Position numbers and translations under genes: made by a program | Assembly (NCBI GenBank): GCA_035468285.1 | Contig: DATISY010000059.1 | Location: 1 to 22,953, forward strand | DNA: 22,953 nucleotides | Source of the DNA: PALSA-555 sp035468285 | GTDB lineage: Bacteria > Actinomycetota > Acidimicrobiia > IMCC26256 > PALSA-555 | Direction of reading: 5' to 3' | Shown here: positions 6,787 to 13,177 of the stretch, piece by piece | Layout: every line of letters begins with the position of its first letter | Numbering within the stretch: the stretch's first letter is position 1 | Notes under the pieces: generated by a model | Seen by the model: only the letters and a program-made list of their open reading frames with translations | What the model was told of the DNA's origin: nothing | Database searches by the model: none

Positions 6787-7665
6787 TCAGCCGATTCCCG
6801 CGCACCCTGGCTGGCGGGCGAACACGGCGGCGAGAGCCTTGGCCTTGAAGGCGATCTCGGCTTCCTGAACGAGCGATTGCACCGACCGGCCGGCGGTGTC
6901 GAGCTTGGTGACCAATGCCTGCGCTGTCGTCTGGAACGCCGACGCGTCGTCCGGCAACGCGGACACCGAGGGCTGTTCCCCGACGAACGTGAGCAGCGTG
7001 CGGGAGACGCCCAGCCGGATCGATGCGGCGAACGCCGCTCCGGAGGGGGCGATCGGGACGCCGGCCCCGCCGAGCTGGGTGTTCAGCGTCTGGGTTGCCG
7101 CCACGGCCTTGCTCAAGAACTGCGACAGCGTGACGCGCAGGTCGGACAAGGTCGTCTGCCCGTTGGCTGCCGTGACCAGGTTCGCGCCGGCGTCGTTCAC
7201 GGTGTGACCCCATGCGGCGATGCTGGAGCACACCGTCCGCGCCCAACCGGCGGCGTTCACCCGGCGCTTCGACACGCCCGTCGGGACCGCGCCGGCGAAG
7301 TTGACGGCGAGGTGACAGGTCTGGTCGGCCGCCCCCGTGATGGTGAGCCCGGCCGCGGTCAACGGCGTCGCCTGGCTGGCGTTCCCCGCCGCTTGCGCGA
7401 GGGCCGTCGCGGCATCGACGGTGTCGGCCTCCTGGGTGATCAGGTTCACCGCGGCGCGCACACTCGGGATTGACGCCGCGGCCAGCTTCTGTAACGCGGT
7501 GACCGCCTCGTCCTGAGACGACGGCCGCGTCGCGTTGAAAGTTCGGACCGCGACGCAGAACTTCGCGCCCGGCGCGGCCTCCGCCGGCGTCGACCACGAG
7601 GCCACAGTGACCACCACGATGGTCATCAGCCCGACCAGGCCAGACCGGCGACAACGGGGCTGCAC
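6787..7665 (-). CDS. Secreted protein of unknown function with four cysteines in the mature part
   Basis: A 292-residue exported protein I cannot assign to a family. The GTG start gives a basic n-region (MQPRCRRSG), a hydrophobic core (LVGLMTIVVVTVASW) and a cleavage region PAEAAPG near residues 28-31, a good signal peptide; starting at the internal ATG would lose the charged n-region. The mature part is Ala/Thr/Val-rich and predicted helical, with four cysteines (KFCVAV, DQTCHLAV, RTVCSSI and QPGCAG near the end) that could form two disulfides. There are no transmembrane segments after the signal and no recognisable catalytic motif. Helical, alanine-rich secreted proteins of this type occur in actinobacteria without known function. 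It is upstream of the FMN reductase on the same strand with a gap of 103 bases. Confidence 0.72.
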   Translation of the reverse strand: MQPRCRRSGLVGLMTIVVVTVASWSTPAEAAPGAKFCVAVRTFNATRPSSQDEAVTALQKLAAASIPSVRAAVNLITQEADTVDAATALAQAAGNASQATPLTAAGLTITGAADQTCHLAVNFAGAVPTGVSKRRVNAAGWARTVCSSIAAWGHTVNDAGANLVTAANGQTTLSDLRVTLSQFLSKAVAATQTLNTQLGGAGVPIAPSGAAFAASIRLGVSRTLLTFVGEQPSVSALPDDASAFQTTAQALVTKLDTAGRSVQSLVQEAEIAFKAKALAAVFARQPGCAGIG

Positions 7666-7768
7666 CGGTCCAGTATCGGCCGTTGCTCCCGAGACCGGGG
7701 GGCACCTCGACCGGGGGAGCTAGGTCGGCAGGCCGTGGAGCCGGCACAGTCCGGTCGGCGCGGCTGCC

Positions 7769-7774
7769 TATCTT
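7769..7774 (+). promoter_or_regulatory. Candidate -10 box (TATCTT) and strong Shine-Dalgarno upstream of ACT gene
   Basis: TATCTT is followed at 7783-7790 by GAGGAGGT, an almost perfect ribosome-binding site, and a GTG at 7797 at ideal spacing. This GTG is in frame with the ACT protein. Codons 7797-7841 have poor third-position GC, so the signals argue for a GTG start while composition argues for the ATG at 7842. Confidence 0.35.
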
Positions 7775-7841
7775 TCGCTGGCGAGGAGGTCTCCTGGTGG
7801 GCAGACTCGACGGAGCGCATCCTCGACCTCTGGAACGTGTC

Positions 7842-8216
7842 ATGGCCACTGACCTCACGATCGACGTTGAAGACGAGCCCAGCGAGCTGGCCCGGCTGGC
7901 GCAAGTCCTCGGCGGGGCCGGGGTGAACATCGAGGGGTTCTGCGCCGTGACGAGCGGCGGTGGGCAAGCCGAGATTCACGTGCTGGTCGAGGAGGCCGCC
8001 GACGCGCTCACCGCACTCGGCGCGGCAGGCCTGGAGGTGCGATTCGAGCAGGAAGTCGCGGTGGTGGCACTCGAGGACCGTCCGGGCGCGCTGGGGGAGA
8101 TGACTCGTCGCCTGGGCGGTGCGGGCATCAACCTCACGCTGGCGTACCTGGCGACGAACACGAGGCTCGTGTTCGCGGCGGACAACCTCGACGAAGCCCG
8201 AGACGTCCTCGACTAG
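7842..8216 (+). CDS. Tandem ACT-domain protein
   Basis: A 124-residue protein made of two ACT domains: residues 3-65 (DLTIDVEDEPSELARLAQVL then GGAGVNIEGFCAV) and 66-124 (EVAVVALEDRPGALGEMTRRL then GGAGINLTLAYLAT). ACT pairs bind amino acids and act as regulatory modules; stand-alone versions are common in actinobacteria and their ligands are mostly unknown. The EDxPGxL and GxAGxNI ligand-loop motifs are intact in the second copy; the first has DEPSELA. The start at 7842 is chosen because MATDLTIDV is the usual family start and composition changes there; a longer form starting at GTG 7797 (139 residues) has a much better ribosome-binding site and cannot be excluded. Confidence 0.82.
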   Translation: MATDLTIDVEDEPSELARLAQVLGGAGVNIEGFCAVTSGGGQAEIHVLVEEAADALTALGAAGLEVRFEQEVAVVALEDRPGALGEMTRRLGGAGINLTLAYLATNTRLVFAADNLDEARDVLD

Positions 8217-8310
8217 ACCGACGTCGATGCGGCGCTGGACACGGCGACGGCTCGATCCTTCCCGATGAACGGCAACGCCACGTTCGGGATGGTGATTTCG
8301 ACCGCAGTCG

Positions 8311-9075
8311 TCAGCACGCAGAGACAGTGGACGACCGTCGCGACGGTGCGCCGAGGAGACGAGGTCTCGACGGGGCCCTGAGCGTGGTGCTGATGCGGCC
8401 GACCGGTGTCGTGCGCGGCTCATCGGCTCCCGCGGCCGAGACGACGGGGCGGCAGTCCGCCGGGGGTTGTACCTCACTTCGGAACGCCGGGCGTGAACCG
8501 GTCGTCGGTGCCCACCGCGGCGGCGTGGCCGGCGTCGAGGCCCCCTGGTGCAGTGCGTGGAGCGCGACCGCGGCCGCCTCGGCGGCGAGGCGGTCGACGG
8601 CCGGGTACGGCGCGATGGACGTGTCGTAGTTGCTCAACCCGGCCTCCACCACGACGTCCCCTGACACCGCGATGACCTCACCGAGGTGCAGGTAGGCCTC
8701 GTCACCGAGGGTGGGGACCGTCGTGGTGATCTCGTTGGTCGGGTTCCGGGTACGGGCTCGCAGCTCGTCCAGCGCGGCGGAGGCGGTGGCGGTCGGCTGC
8801 ACGGTGAGTCGCAGCGACAGCGGGTCATGGGCTCGCTGCAACGACTTCGTCTGGAAGAACCCCGTGATCCAGGTGCATTCGACGGCACCGTTCCGGCTGT
8901 TGTGACGACGTCGCACCCGCACCACCCGCTTCCCGAGCAGCAGTCGCTCGACCTGGGGGCGGGTCAGGACCGTGCACGGGTCGCTCGGAACATCCGATGC
9001 GGGCACTCGAATCGGTGCTGCCCACCACAATGGACCCGTGGCGGCCACGATGAACGAGGTGACGAATCGACGCAT
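8311..9075 (-). CDS. Secreted DUF3558-like protein with a probable C-terminal frameshift
   Basis: The open frame gives 254 residues. Residues 1-27 look like a signal peptide, then SDPCTVLTRPQVERLLLGKRV (31-51) with a second cysteine in AVECTW (C67) resembles the start of DUF3558-type actinobacterial exported proteins (C34/C67 disulfide); there is no lipobox. Good sense continues to LHALHQG near residue 183. After that the open frame is Arg/Pro/Ser/Thr-rich noise, whereas shifting by one base at the CCCCC run (8541-8545) gives GLDAGHAAAVGTDD and a natural terminus RFTPGVPK with a stop at 8474. One extra G in the coding-strand homopolymer would give a protein of about 200 residues. The true end is therefore probably 8474, not 8311. 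Function unknown. Confidence 0.6.
   Translation of the reverse strand: MRRFVTSFIVAATGPLWWAAPIRVPASDVPSDPCTVLTRPQVERLLLGKRVVRVRRRHNSRNGAVECTWITGFFQTKSLQRAHDPLSLRLTVQPTATASAALDELRARTRNPTNEITTTVPTLGDEAYLHLGEVIAVSGDVVVEAGLSNYDTSIAPYPAVDRLAAEAAAVALHALHQGASTPATPPRWAPTTGSRPAFRSEVQPPADCRPVVSAAGADEPRTTPVGRISTTLRAPSRPRLLGAPSRRSSTVSAC
8334..8347. repeat. 14-base perfect palindrome
   Basis: ACCGTCGCGACGGT is fully self-complementary. It lies between the ACT gene stop (8216) and the probable true end of the DUF3558-like gene (8474), a stretch of about 257 bases in which I see no other gene. It could be a protein-binding site or simply chance in GC-rich DNA. Confidence 0.3.
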
Positions 9076-9104
9076 CGAACGACGAGTCTTATCGGCTGGC
9101 GAGG

Positions 9105-9125
9105 CCGTTTCGGGCTCCGAAACGG
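9105..9125. repeat. 9-base-pair perfect inverted repeat upstream of cold-shock gene
   Basis: CCGTTTCGG and CCGAAACGG are separated by GCT. It lies in the divergent gap between the DUF3558-like gene (start 9075) and the Csp gene (start 9243), about 50 bases upstream of the candidate Csp -10 box. An operator is a more natural reading than a terminator, because no transcript from a known gene ends here. Confidence 0.45.
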
Positions 9126-9176
9126 GGCTATGGACGACCTCGAGGGCCCCGTGCCACCGATGGTCGATTCGTGCCG

Positions 9177-9182
9177 TACACT
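9177..9182 (+). promoter_or_regulatory. Candidate -10 box (TACACT) for the cold-shock gene
   Basis: TACACT would give a leader of about 55 bases before the GTG at 9243. No -35 box is evident at standard spacing, so the call is weak. Confidence 0.25.
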
Positions 9183-9242
9183 GCCCATTGCCGAGGCCGC
9201 GTCAATCGGACCGACCCGGTGGACCATAAGGACGTGAATTCG

Positions 9243-9443
9243 GTGGCACAAGGCACTGTGAAGTTTTTCAATGAGCAGAAGGGCTACGGCTTCATCTCCC
9301 GGGAACAGGGCGATGACGTGTTCGTGCACTTCTCCGCCATCCAGGGCGAGGGCTTCAAGACCCTCCAAGAGGGTCAGCGCGTCGAGTTCGACGTCGGCCG
9401 TGGCAAGAAGGGCGAAGAAGCCCAGAACGTTCGTCCGATCTAG
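9243..9443 (+). CDS. Cold-shock protein (CspA family)
   Basis: A 66-residue single cold-shock domain that binds single-stranded RNA and DNA. GTVKFFNEQKGYGFIS contains RNP1 (KGYGFI, about residues 13-18) and DVFVHFSAI carries RNP2 (VFVHF). The C-terminus GQRVEFDVGRGKKGEEAQNV is typical. The GTG at 9243 gives MAQGTVKFF, the normal Csp start, with AAGGA 10 bases upstream; another in-frame GTG at 9234 is too close to that ribosome-binding site. Csp proteins are RNA chaperones that melt structures at low temperature, and some are constitutive. A hairpin terminator follows at once and the sigma factor gene comes next. The C-terminal half resembles the cold-shock domain of the helicase at 14577-15980. 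Confidence 0.95.
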   Translation: MAQGTVKFFNEQKGYGFISREQGDDVFVHFSAIQGEGFKTLQEGQRVEFDVGRGKKGEEAQNVRPI

Positions 9444-9453
9444 TTCGGATGGT

Positions 9454-9474
9454 TGCGGCCGATCGACGGCCGCA
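9454..9474 (+). terminator. Hairpin terminator between Csp and sigma factor genes
   Basis: TGCGGCCG and CGGCCGCA form a perfect 8-base-pair stem around ATCGA, starting 10 bases after the Csp stop. The bases that follow (ccaccgtttgttctc) are only mildly T-rich. It probably terminates or attenuates Csp transcripts, limiting read-through into the sigma factor gene. Confidence 0.55.
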
Positions 9475-9529
9475 CCACCGTTTGTTCTCGTAGGCACCCT
9501 CAACCGGGGGGACCGCACCGAAAGGCCTC

Positions 9530-10468
9530 ATGTCGAGCCGTAAGCGCTCCCGTCTCACCGACACGGACGACCTCGTTCATCTCTATCTGCACGAGGCCGG
9601 CCAATACGAGCTGCTGGACAAGGAGACCGAAGCCGACCTCGCCCAGCGGATCGAGGCCGGCACCCAGGCGCGGGAGCAGCTCGAGGCTTCCGGCCTGACC
9701 CCGACCCAGCGCCGCTCGCTGCGCCGGGTGGCCCGGGAGGGCGACGAGGCCCACCGGTCCTTCGTCCAGGCCAACCTCCGGCTCGTCGTCTCGATCGCCA
9801 AGCGGTACCAGCGGTCGGGCCTTCCGCTCCTGGACCTGATCCAAGAGGGCAACCTCGGCCTGATCCACGCCGTCGACAAGTTCGACTGGCGCAAAGGGTT
9901 CAAGTTCTCCACCTACGCGACGTGGTGGATCCGCCAGTCGATCTCGCGCGGCATCGCCAACACCAGCCGCACCATCCGGTTGCCGATCCACGCCGGCGAC
10001 AACCTGGCCCGCCTCCACCAGGTTCGCATCGAGCTCGAGGCCCGCTTGGGTCGCCGGGCGACGATCGCCGAGCTCGCCGAAGAGCTCGACCTCCCGCCGG
10101 CGAAGGTGTCCGAGACCCTCCAGATCGCGGCCGAGCCGCTCTCGTTGTCCGCCCCGATGGGCGAGGATGGCGACACCGAATTCGGTGACCTCGTGGCCGA
10201 CCGCTCCGCGGCGAGCCCGTTCGAGGCGGCCGCCGCCGCGATGCTGCCGGCCGAGACCGCGAAGCTGCTGAACAAGCTCGACGAGCGGGAGCGGCTCATC
10301 ATCGCCTTGCGGTTCGGGCTCGACAGCGGGGAGCCCCGCACCCTCGAAGAGGTCGGCGAGCACTTCGAGCTGACACGGGAGCGCATCCGCCAGATCGAGG
10401 CCAAAGCCATGGCCAAGCTGCGCCACCCCGCGTTCAACGTCGACATCCGGGACCTCGTCAGCGCCTAG
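9530..10468 (+). CDS. RNA polymerase sigma-70 factor, primary-like group (group 1/2)
   Basis: A 312-residue sigma factor with regions 1.2 (about 12-45, DDLVHLYLHEAGQYELL), 2 (78-150), 3 (158-230) and 4 (245-300). Region 2.1-2.2 is ANLRLVVSIAKRYQRSG plus LPLLDLIQEGNLGLIHAVDKF; 2.3-2.4 is GFKFSTYATWWIRQSISRGI followed by RTIRLPIH; 4.2 is TLEEVGEHFELTRERIRQIE plus AKAMAKLR. The long acidic region 1.1 of housekeeping RpoD/HrdB is absent, so this is a short primary-like factor, as in the actinobacterial SigB/HrdA-type group, and should recognise near-consensus -10 elements. ATG 9530 has AAAGG just upstream. Being directly after a cold-shock gene suggests a stress or stationary-phase role, but this is inference. 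Whether it is the main sigma factor cannot be told from this window. Confidence 0.93.
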   Translation: MSSRKRSRLTDTDDLVHLYLHEAGQYELLDKETEADLAQRIEAGTQAREQLEASGLTPTQRRSLRRVAREGDEAHRSFVQANLRLVVSIAKRYQRSGLPLLDLIQEGNLGLIHAVDKFDWRKGFKFSTYATWWIRQSISRGIANTSRTIRLPIHAGDNLARLHQVRIELEARLGRRATIAELAEELDLPPAKVSETLQIAAEPLSLSAPMGEDGDTEFGDLVADRSAASPFEAAAAAMLPAETAKLLNKLDERERLIIALRFGLDSGEPRTLEEVGEHFELTRERIRQIEAKAMAKLRHPAFNVDIRDLVSA

Positions 10469-10490
10469 CCCGTCCGGGCGCGCCGTCCCG

Positions 10491-10793
10491 TCAGGCGCCG
10501 AGCGCGTTGGCGTTGAACAGCGCGTCACCAACGCTGTTCCACTCCAGCGAGATGCGGTCCGCAATGTTCTCCGACACCCAGTCGGCAGCGAGCGCCACGG
10601 CTTCCTCGGCATCCTGGTGGGAGCGCCACACGCTGATCGACAGAATGTGCCCGTCGTCGATCTTGACGACCGAGTACCCGATGAACCCCTCATGTCGCTG
10701 GAAGGTCTCCAACATTCCTGACGCGGCGAGGTCGGCGACCTCCTCCGGGGTCCCTTTCGTCATGGCGTAGGCCGCGACGCGGACGTGCTGCAT
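10491..10793 (-). CDS. Small dimeric alpha/beta-barrel protein, ABM-like
   Basis: A 100-residue protein resembling the antibiotic biosynthesis monooxygenase (ABM)/EthD-like ferredoxin-fold group: RVAAYAMTKGTPEEVADLAA (strand-helix), GMLETFQRHEGFIGYSVVKI (helix-strand with the usual HEGFxGY), and SISVWRSHQDAEEAVALAADWV (strand with the W, then helix). Members form dimeric barrels and act as small oxygenases, heme degraders or structural proteins; no catalytic residue set points to one role. ATG 10793 has GGGGAG at about 7 bases. It starts 26 bases after the stop of the D-aminoacylase-type gene on the same strand, so the two are probably an operon. Confidence 0.75.
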   Translation of the reverse strand: MQHVRVAAYAMTKGTPEEVADLAASGMLETFQRHEGFIGYSVVKIDDGHILSISVWRSHQDAEEAVALAADWVSENIADRISLEWNSVGDALFNANALGA

Positions 10794-10819
10794 GCTCGAT
10801 CTCCCCTGGTTAGGTGGGC

Positions 10820-12511
10820 TCAGGATCCGTGACGGAGGGTGTGCCCGGCGAGCGCACCGGTGTGCTCGCCCTCTTCCATGAACACCGCACCGTTCACGAC
10901 TGTCCACGCGTACCCCCGGGCGCGTTGCACGTACCGTCCGGCGCCGGCGGGGTAGTCGCGCACGTACTCCGGCTGGGGGAGCCCGAGACCGTCGAGGTCG
11001 AGGACGTTGACGTCGGCGTAGGCCCCGGCGACGATCGAGCCCCGACCGGGGAGCCCGAACAGCTCGGCGGGCTCGGAGCTGAGCCGCCGGACGGCCTCAC
11101 CGATCGAGAGGAGACCCTGCTCGCGCACCCAGTAGGTGAGCAGGAAGGTCGGTTGGCTCGCGTCCATGATGAGGCCGACGTGGGCGCCCGCGTCGGCGAG
11201 GCCCATGACGGTGTGGGGATGGCGGAGCATGGTCGCGACCGCGTCGAGGTCGTCGTTGAGGAACGGCCAGTTGAACAGCGCTGCGCCGTCGCGTTCGAGC
11301 AGGAGCGTGATGAACGCCTCCGGGACGGAGACCCCGAGCCGAGCCGCGTGTCCTTCGAGACTGTCGGCCGCGCTCAGGTCGTACCGGGCGTCGCCGGTCG
11401 GCATCAGGTACAGCTCCGACGGTGGGATCGTCGGGAGATCGCGTGCCGCCTCGACGAGCGTCGCTCGCCGTTCCGGGTCCCGCAACGCGGCCAGGCGCTC
11501 CTCGAAGGAGAGGGCACGGAGCGCCCGCCATGCCGGAGCACCGTCGAACGGGGTCCGGTGCACCAGGCCGAACAGCATCCCGATGCCTCGGGCGGTGGTC
11601 TGGGGTGCCAGCCACGCGCCGCGTGCCCGGGCCTCGTCGACCGCGTCGAGGGCCTCGTGGTGCAGCTCGGGGACGCGCTTGGTCTGGCTGAGCCCGAACG
11701 TGACCGGCTGCCCGGTGGCCAGCGCGATGTCCGCGAGCAGGTTGACCTCGCCGACGGTGCGGCGACCGCCGGCCCCGTCGCGCTCGCCGAGCGCGGGGGC
11801 AGCCTCGAACACGCCACGGTGGTGCTCCCGCAGGACGTCGGCGATGGCGAGCAGCTCGCGGGCGTCGGCGTACGTGCCCGGGACGGCGCGCCCGTCCGGG
11901 ACGCGGTGCAACATGGTGCGCGACGTCGAGAATCCGAGCGCACCGGCGGTGATGGCCTCGTCCACCGAGGCTCGCATCGCGGCGATGTCGTCGTCGGAGG
12001 CCGGGGCCTGGTCGAGGCTGCGTTCCCCCATCGCGTGATACCGGACCGCGCAGTGCCCGACCATCCCGCCGACGTTCACGCCCTTCGGCCACGACTCGAC
12101 TGCGTCGAGGTAGTCGCCGTAGCTCTCCCAGTCCCAGGCCAACCCGGCCATGATCGAATCGGCCGGCACGTCCTCGACCGACTCCATCAGCTCCGCGAGG
12201 TACCGCCGATCCTCGGGTCGGCAGGGCGCGAACGTGACGCCGCAGCTGCCGAGGACCACCGAGGTGACACCGTGCCAACAGGACGAGGTCGCCAGCGGGT
12301 CCCAGCCGAGCTGCGCGTCGAGGTGGGTGTGGATGTCGACGAACCCGGGCGTCACCAGCCGGCCGTCAGCGTCGAGCTCCCGTCGGCCGCGCCCTTCCAC
12401 CTTCCCGACGGCGACGATGCGATCACCGTCGATGCCGACGTCCGCGGCGGCCGGCTCGGCTCCGAGCCCATCGGCGACCAGACCGTTGCGGATCACCACG
12501 TCGTGCGCCAT
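10820..12511 (-). CDS. N-acyl-D-amino-acid deacylase family amidohydrolase
   Basis: A 563-residue amidohydrolase-3 / D-aminoacylase protein. The small beta-sandwich is formed by both ends (residues 1-52, DVVIRNGLVADGLGAEPAAA; and about 485-550, with GSIVAGAYADVNVLDLDGLG). In the barrel, TPGFVDIHTHLDAQ (54-67) supplies H61 and H63, LGSCGVTFAPC (88-97) supplies C90 as the characteristic D-aminoacylase metal-ligand cysteine, and GLADAGAHVG (437-446) supplies D440. VGHCAVRYHAMG (151-162) and ALGFSTSRT (191-199) are further family blocks. Such enzymes hydrolyse N-acyl-D-amino acids, but many family members in actinobacteria have other amide or cyclic substrates. No signal peptide. The ATG at 12511 agrees with the family start. 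It overlaps no other gene and leads a two-gene operon with the ABM-like protein. Confidence 0.9.
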   Translation of the reverse strand: MAHDVVIRNGLVADGLGAEPAAADVGIDGDRIVAVGKVEGRGRRELDADGRLVTPGFVDIHTHLDAQLGWDPLATSSCWHGVTSVVLGSCGVTFAPCRPEDRRYLAELMESVEDVPADSIMAGLAWDWESYGDYLDAVESWPKGVNVGGMVGHCAVRYHAMGERSLDQAPASDDDIAAMRASVDEAITAGALGFSTSRTMLHRVPDGRAVPGTYADARELLAIADVLREHHRGVFEAAPALGERDGAGGRRTVGEVNLLADIALATGQPVTFGLSQTKRVPELHHEALDAVDEARARGAWLAPQTTARGIGMLFGLVHRTPFDGAPAWRALRALSFEERLAALRDPERRATLVEAARDLPTIPPSELYLMPTGDARYDLSAADSLEGHAARLGVSVPEAFITLLLERDGAALFNWPFLNDDLDAVATMLRHPHTVMGLADAGAHVGLIMDASQPTFLLTYWVREQGLLSIGEAVRRLSSEPAELFGLPGRGSIVAGAYADVNVLDLDGLGLPQPEYVRDYPAGAGRYVQRARGYAWTVVNGAVFMEEGEHTGALAGHTLRHGS

Positions 12512-12590
12512 GACGTCCGAGACTACGGCGGTTTCGGTTGCCGCGCCCGTGAACCGGGCCCTCGCGCCAGGGCGGCTGCCGGCAGAGAGT

Positions 12591-12596
12591 TACGCT
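12591..12596 (+). promoter_or_regulatory. Candidate leaderless promoter -10 box (TACGCT)
   Basis: TACGCT ends 8 bases before the GTG at 12605 and no ribosome-binding site lies between them, which supports leaderless expression and this start codon. The same hexamer occurs upstream of three other genes in the window. Confidence 0.4.
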
Positions 12597-12604
12597 CGCC
12601 GCAC

Positions 12605-12913
12605 GTGACCACGCGACTTGAGCCTGTGACCGATGCCGCGGACGTATCTGCTCCTTTCACCGACGAAGAACTCACCGCGCTCGCGCTCGCGGCGGACGCC
12701 GACCAGCCGCCGGACGAGGACGCGGTGTCGTTCTGGGAGGTCACCGGGTACCTCCCCGGTCGGCGTCTCCCCGAGTGGTATATGCCGTCACCGATGGGCG
12801 GGAAGCTCGTCGATGGGTGGCGGCGACGCGTCGTCCTGTTCGTGATCGTCTCGTTCTTGCTCATCGACGCGTACGGCCTCTGCAACACCTACGGCTGGGT
12901 CCACTTCGGGTGA
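12605..12913 (+). CDS. Small single-pass membrane protein, conserved in actinobacteria
   Basis: A 102-residue protein. The first 65 residues are acidic and soluble (FTDEELTALALAADADQP, then FWEVTGYLPGRRLPEWYMPS), followed by the basic WRRRVV and one transmembrane segment VVLFVIVSFLLIDAYGLCNTYGW near residues 74-97. This fits a cytoplasmic N-terminus and a membrane-anchored C-terminus. The LPEWYMPSPM and LLIDAYGLCNTYG blocks recall uncharacterised small actinobacterial proteins; I know of no function. The GTG at 12605 is chosen because of the leaderless-type box 8 bases upstream and because the earlier sequence is antisense to the deacylase. It is divergent from that gene and convergent with the 32-residue peptide gene. 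Confidence 0.72.
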   Translation: MTTRLEPVTDAADVSAPFTDEELTALALAADADQPPDEDAVSFWEVTGYLPGRRLPEWYMPSPMGGKLVDGWRRRVVLFVIVSFLLIDAYGLCNTYGWVHFG

Positions 12914-12976
12914 CGGTCGCTGTATCGGCGAGCCGCTACCACCCGTAGCCCTGGAAATCCCCGGGGTGCCGGCCGG

Positions 12977-13075
12977 TCACCGGGCGCTGAACGCGAGGAC
13001 CAGGATCAGGGTCAGCAGCGCCGAGACCAGCAGGGACCCGAGGCAGCCCAGGCGGTTGGAGAAGAAGAGGAACAT
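12977..13075 (-). CDS. 32-residue hydrophobic membrane peptide
   Basis: ATG at 13075 to TGA at 12977 encodes MFLFFSNRLGCLGSLLVSAL followed by LTLILVLAFSAR. It has one transmembrane segment (about residues 12-29) after an aromatic N-terminus with Arg and Cys. Peptides beginning LFFSNRLGCLGSLL are recurrent in actinobacterial genomes as I recall, which is why I call this a gene despite its size; the function is unknown. Third-position GC is high. No strong ribosome-binding site is seen; a GGTT-N16-GGGTAG arrangement at 13085-13110 on the same strand would place the transcript start almost at the ATG, so a leaderless, perhaps stress-type promoter is possible but degenerate. It is separated from the secreted coiled-coil gene by a strong hairpin. 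Confidence 0.65.
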   Translation of the reverse strand: MFLFFSNRLGCLGSLLVSALLTLILVLAFSAR

Positions 13076-13121
13076 ACGGGGTCTCTACCCGCACGGGGGG
13101 ACCCCCAACCGGTGACGGGCG

Positions 13122-13163
13122 CGAACCGGCGGCCAGCCCTCGCCGGGGGTGACCGCCGGTTCG
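13122..13163 (-). terminator. 11-base-pair hairpin downstream of secreted coiled-coil gene
   Basis: CGAACCGGCGG (13122-13132) and CCGCCGGTTCG (13153-13163) form a perfect 11-base-pair stem around a 20-base loop. It starts 14 bases after the minus-strand stop at 13178, the right place for a terminator. No U-tract follows, which is usual in high-GC actinobacteria. Confidence 0.55.
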
Positions 13164-13177
13164 ATCAAGCGGTGGGG

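Noticed and set aside
10814..12604. Plus-strand open frame of about 600 codons upstream of the small membrane protein
   Set aside because: It lies antisense to a clear D-aminoacylase-type gene and reads as low-complexity shadow sequence; only the part after 12605 looks like protein.
13085..13110. GGTT-N16-GGGTAG on the minus strand as a full sigma-F/B promoter for the 32-residue peptide
   Set aside because: The -35 half has only partial agreement and the start would fall at the ATG, so it is mentioned only as a possibility in the gene entry.
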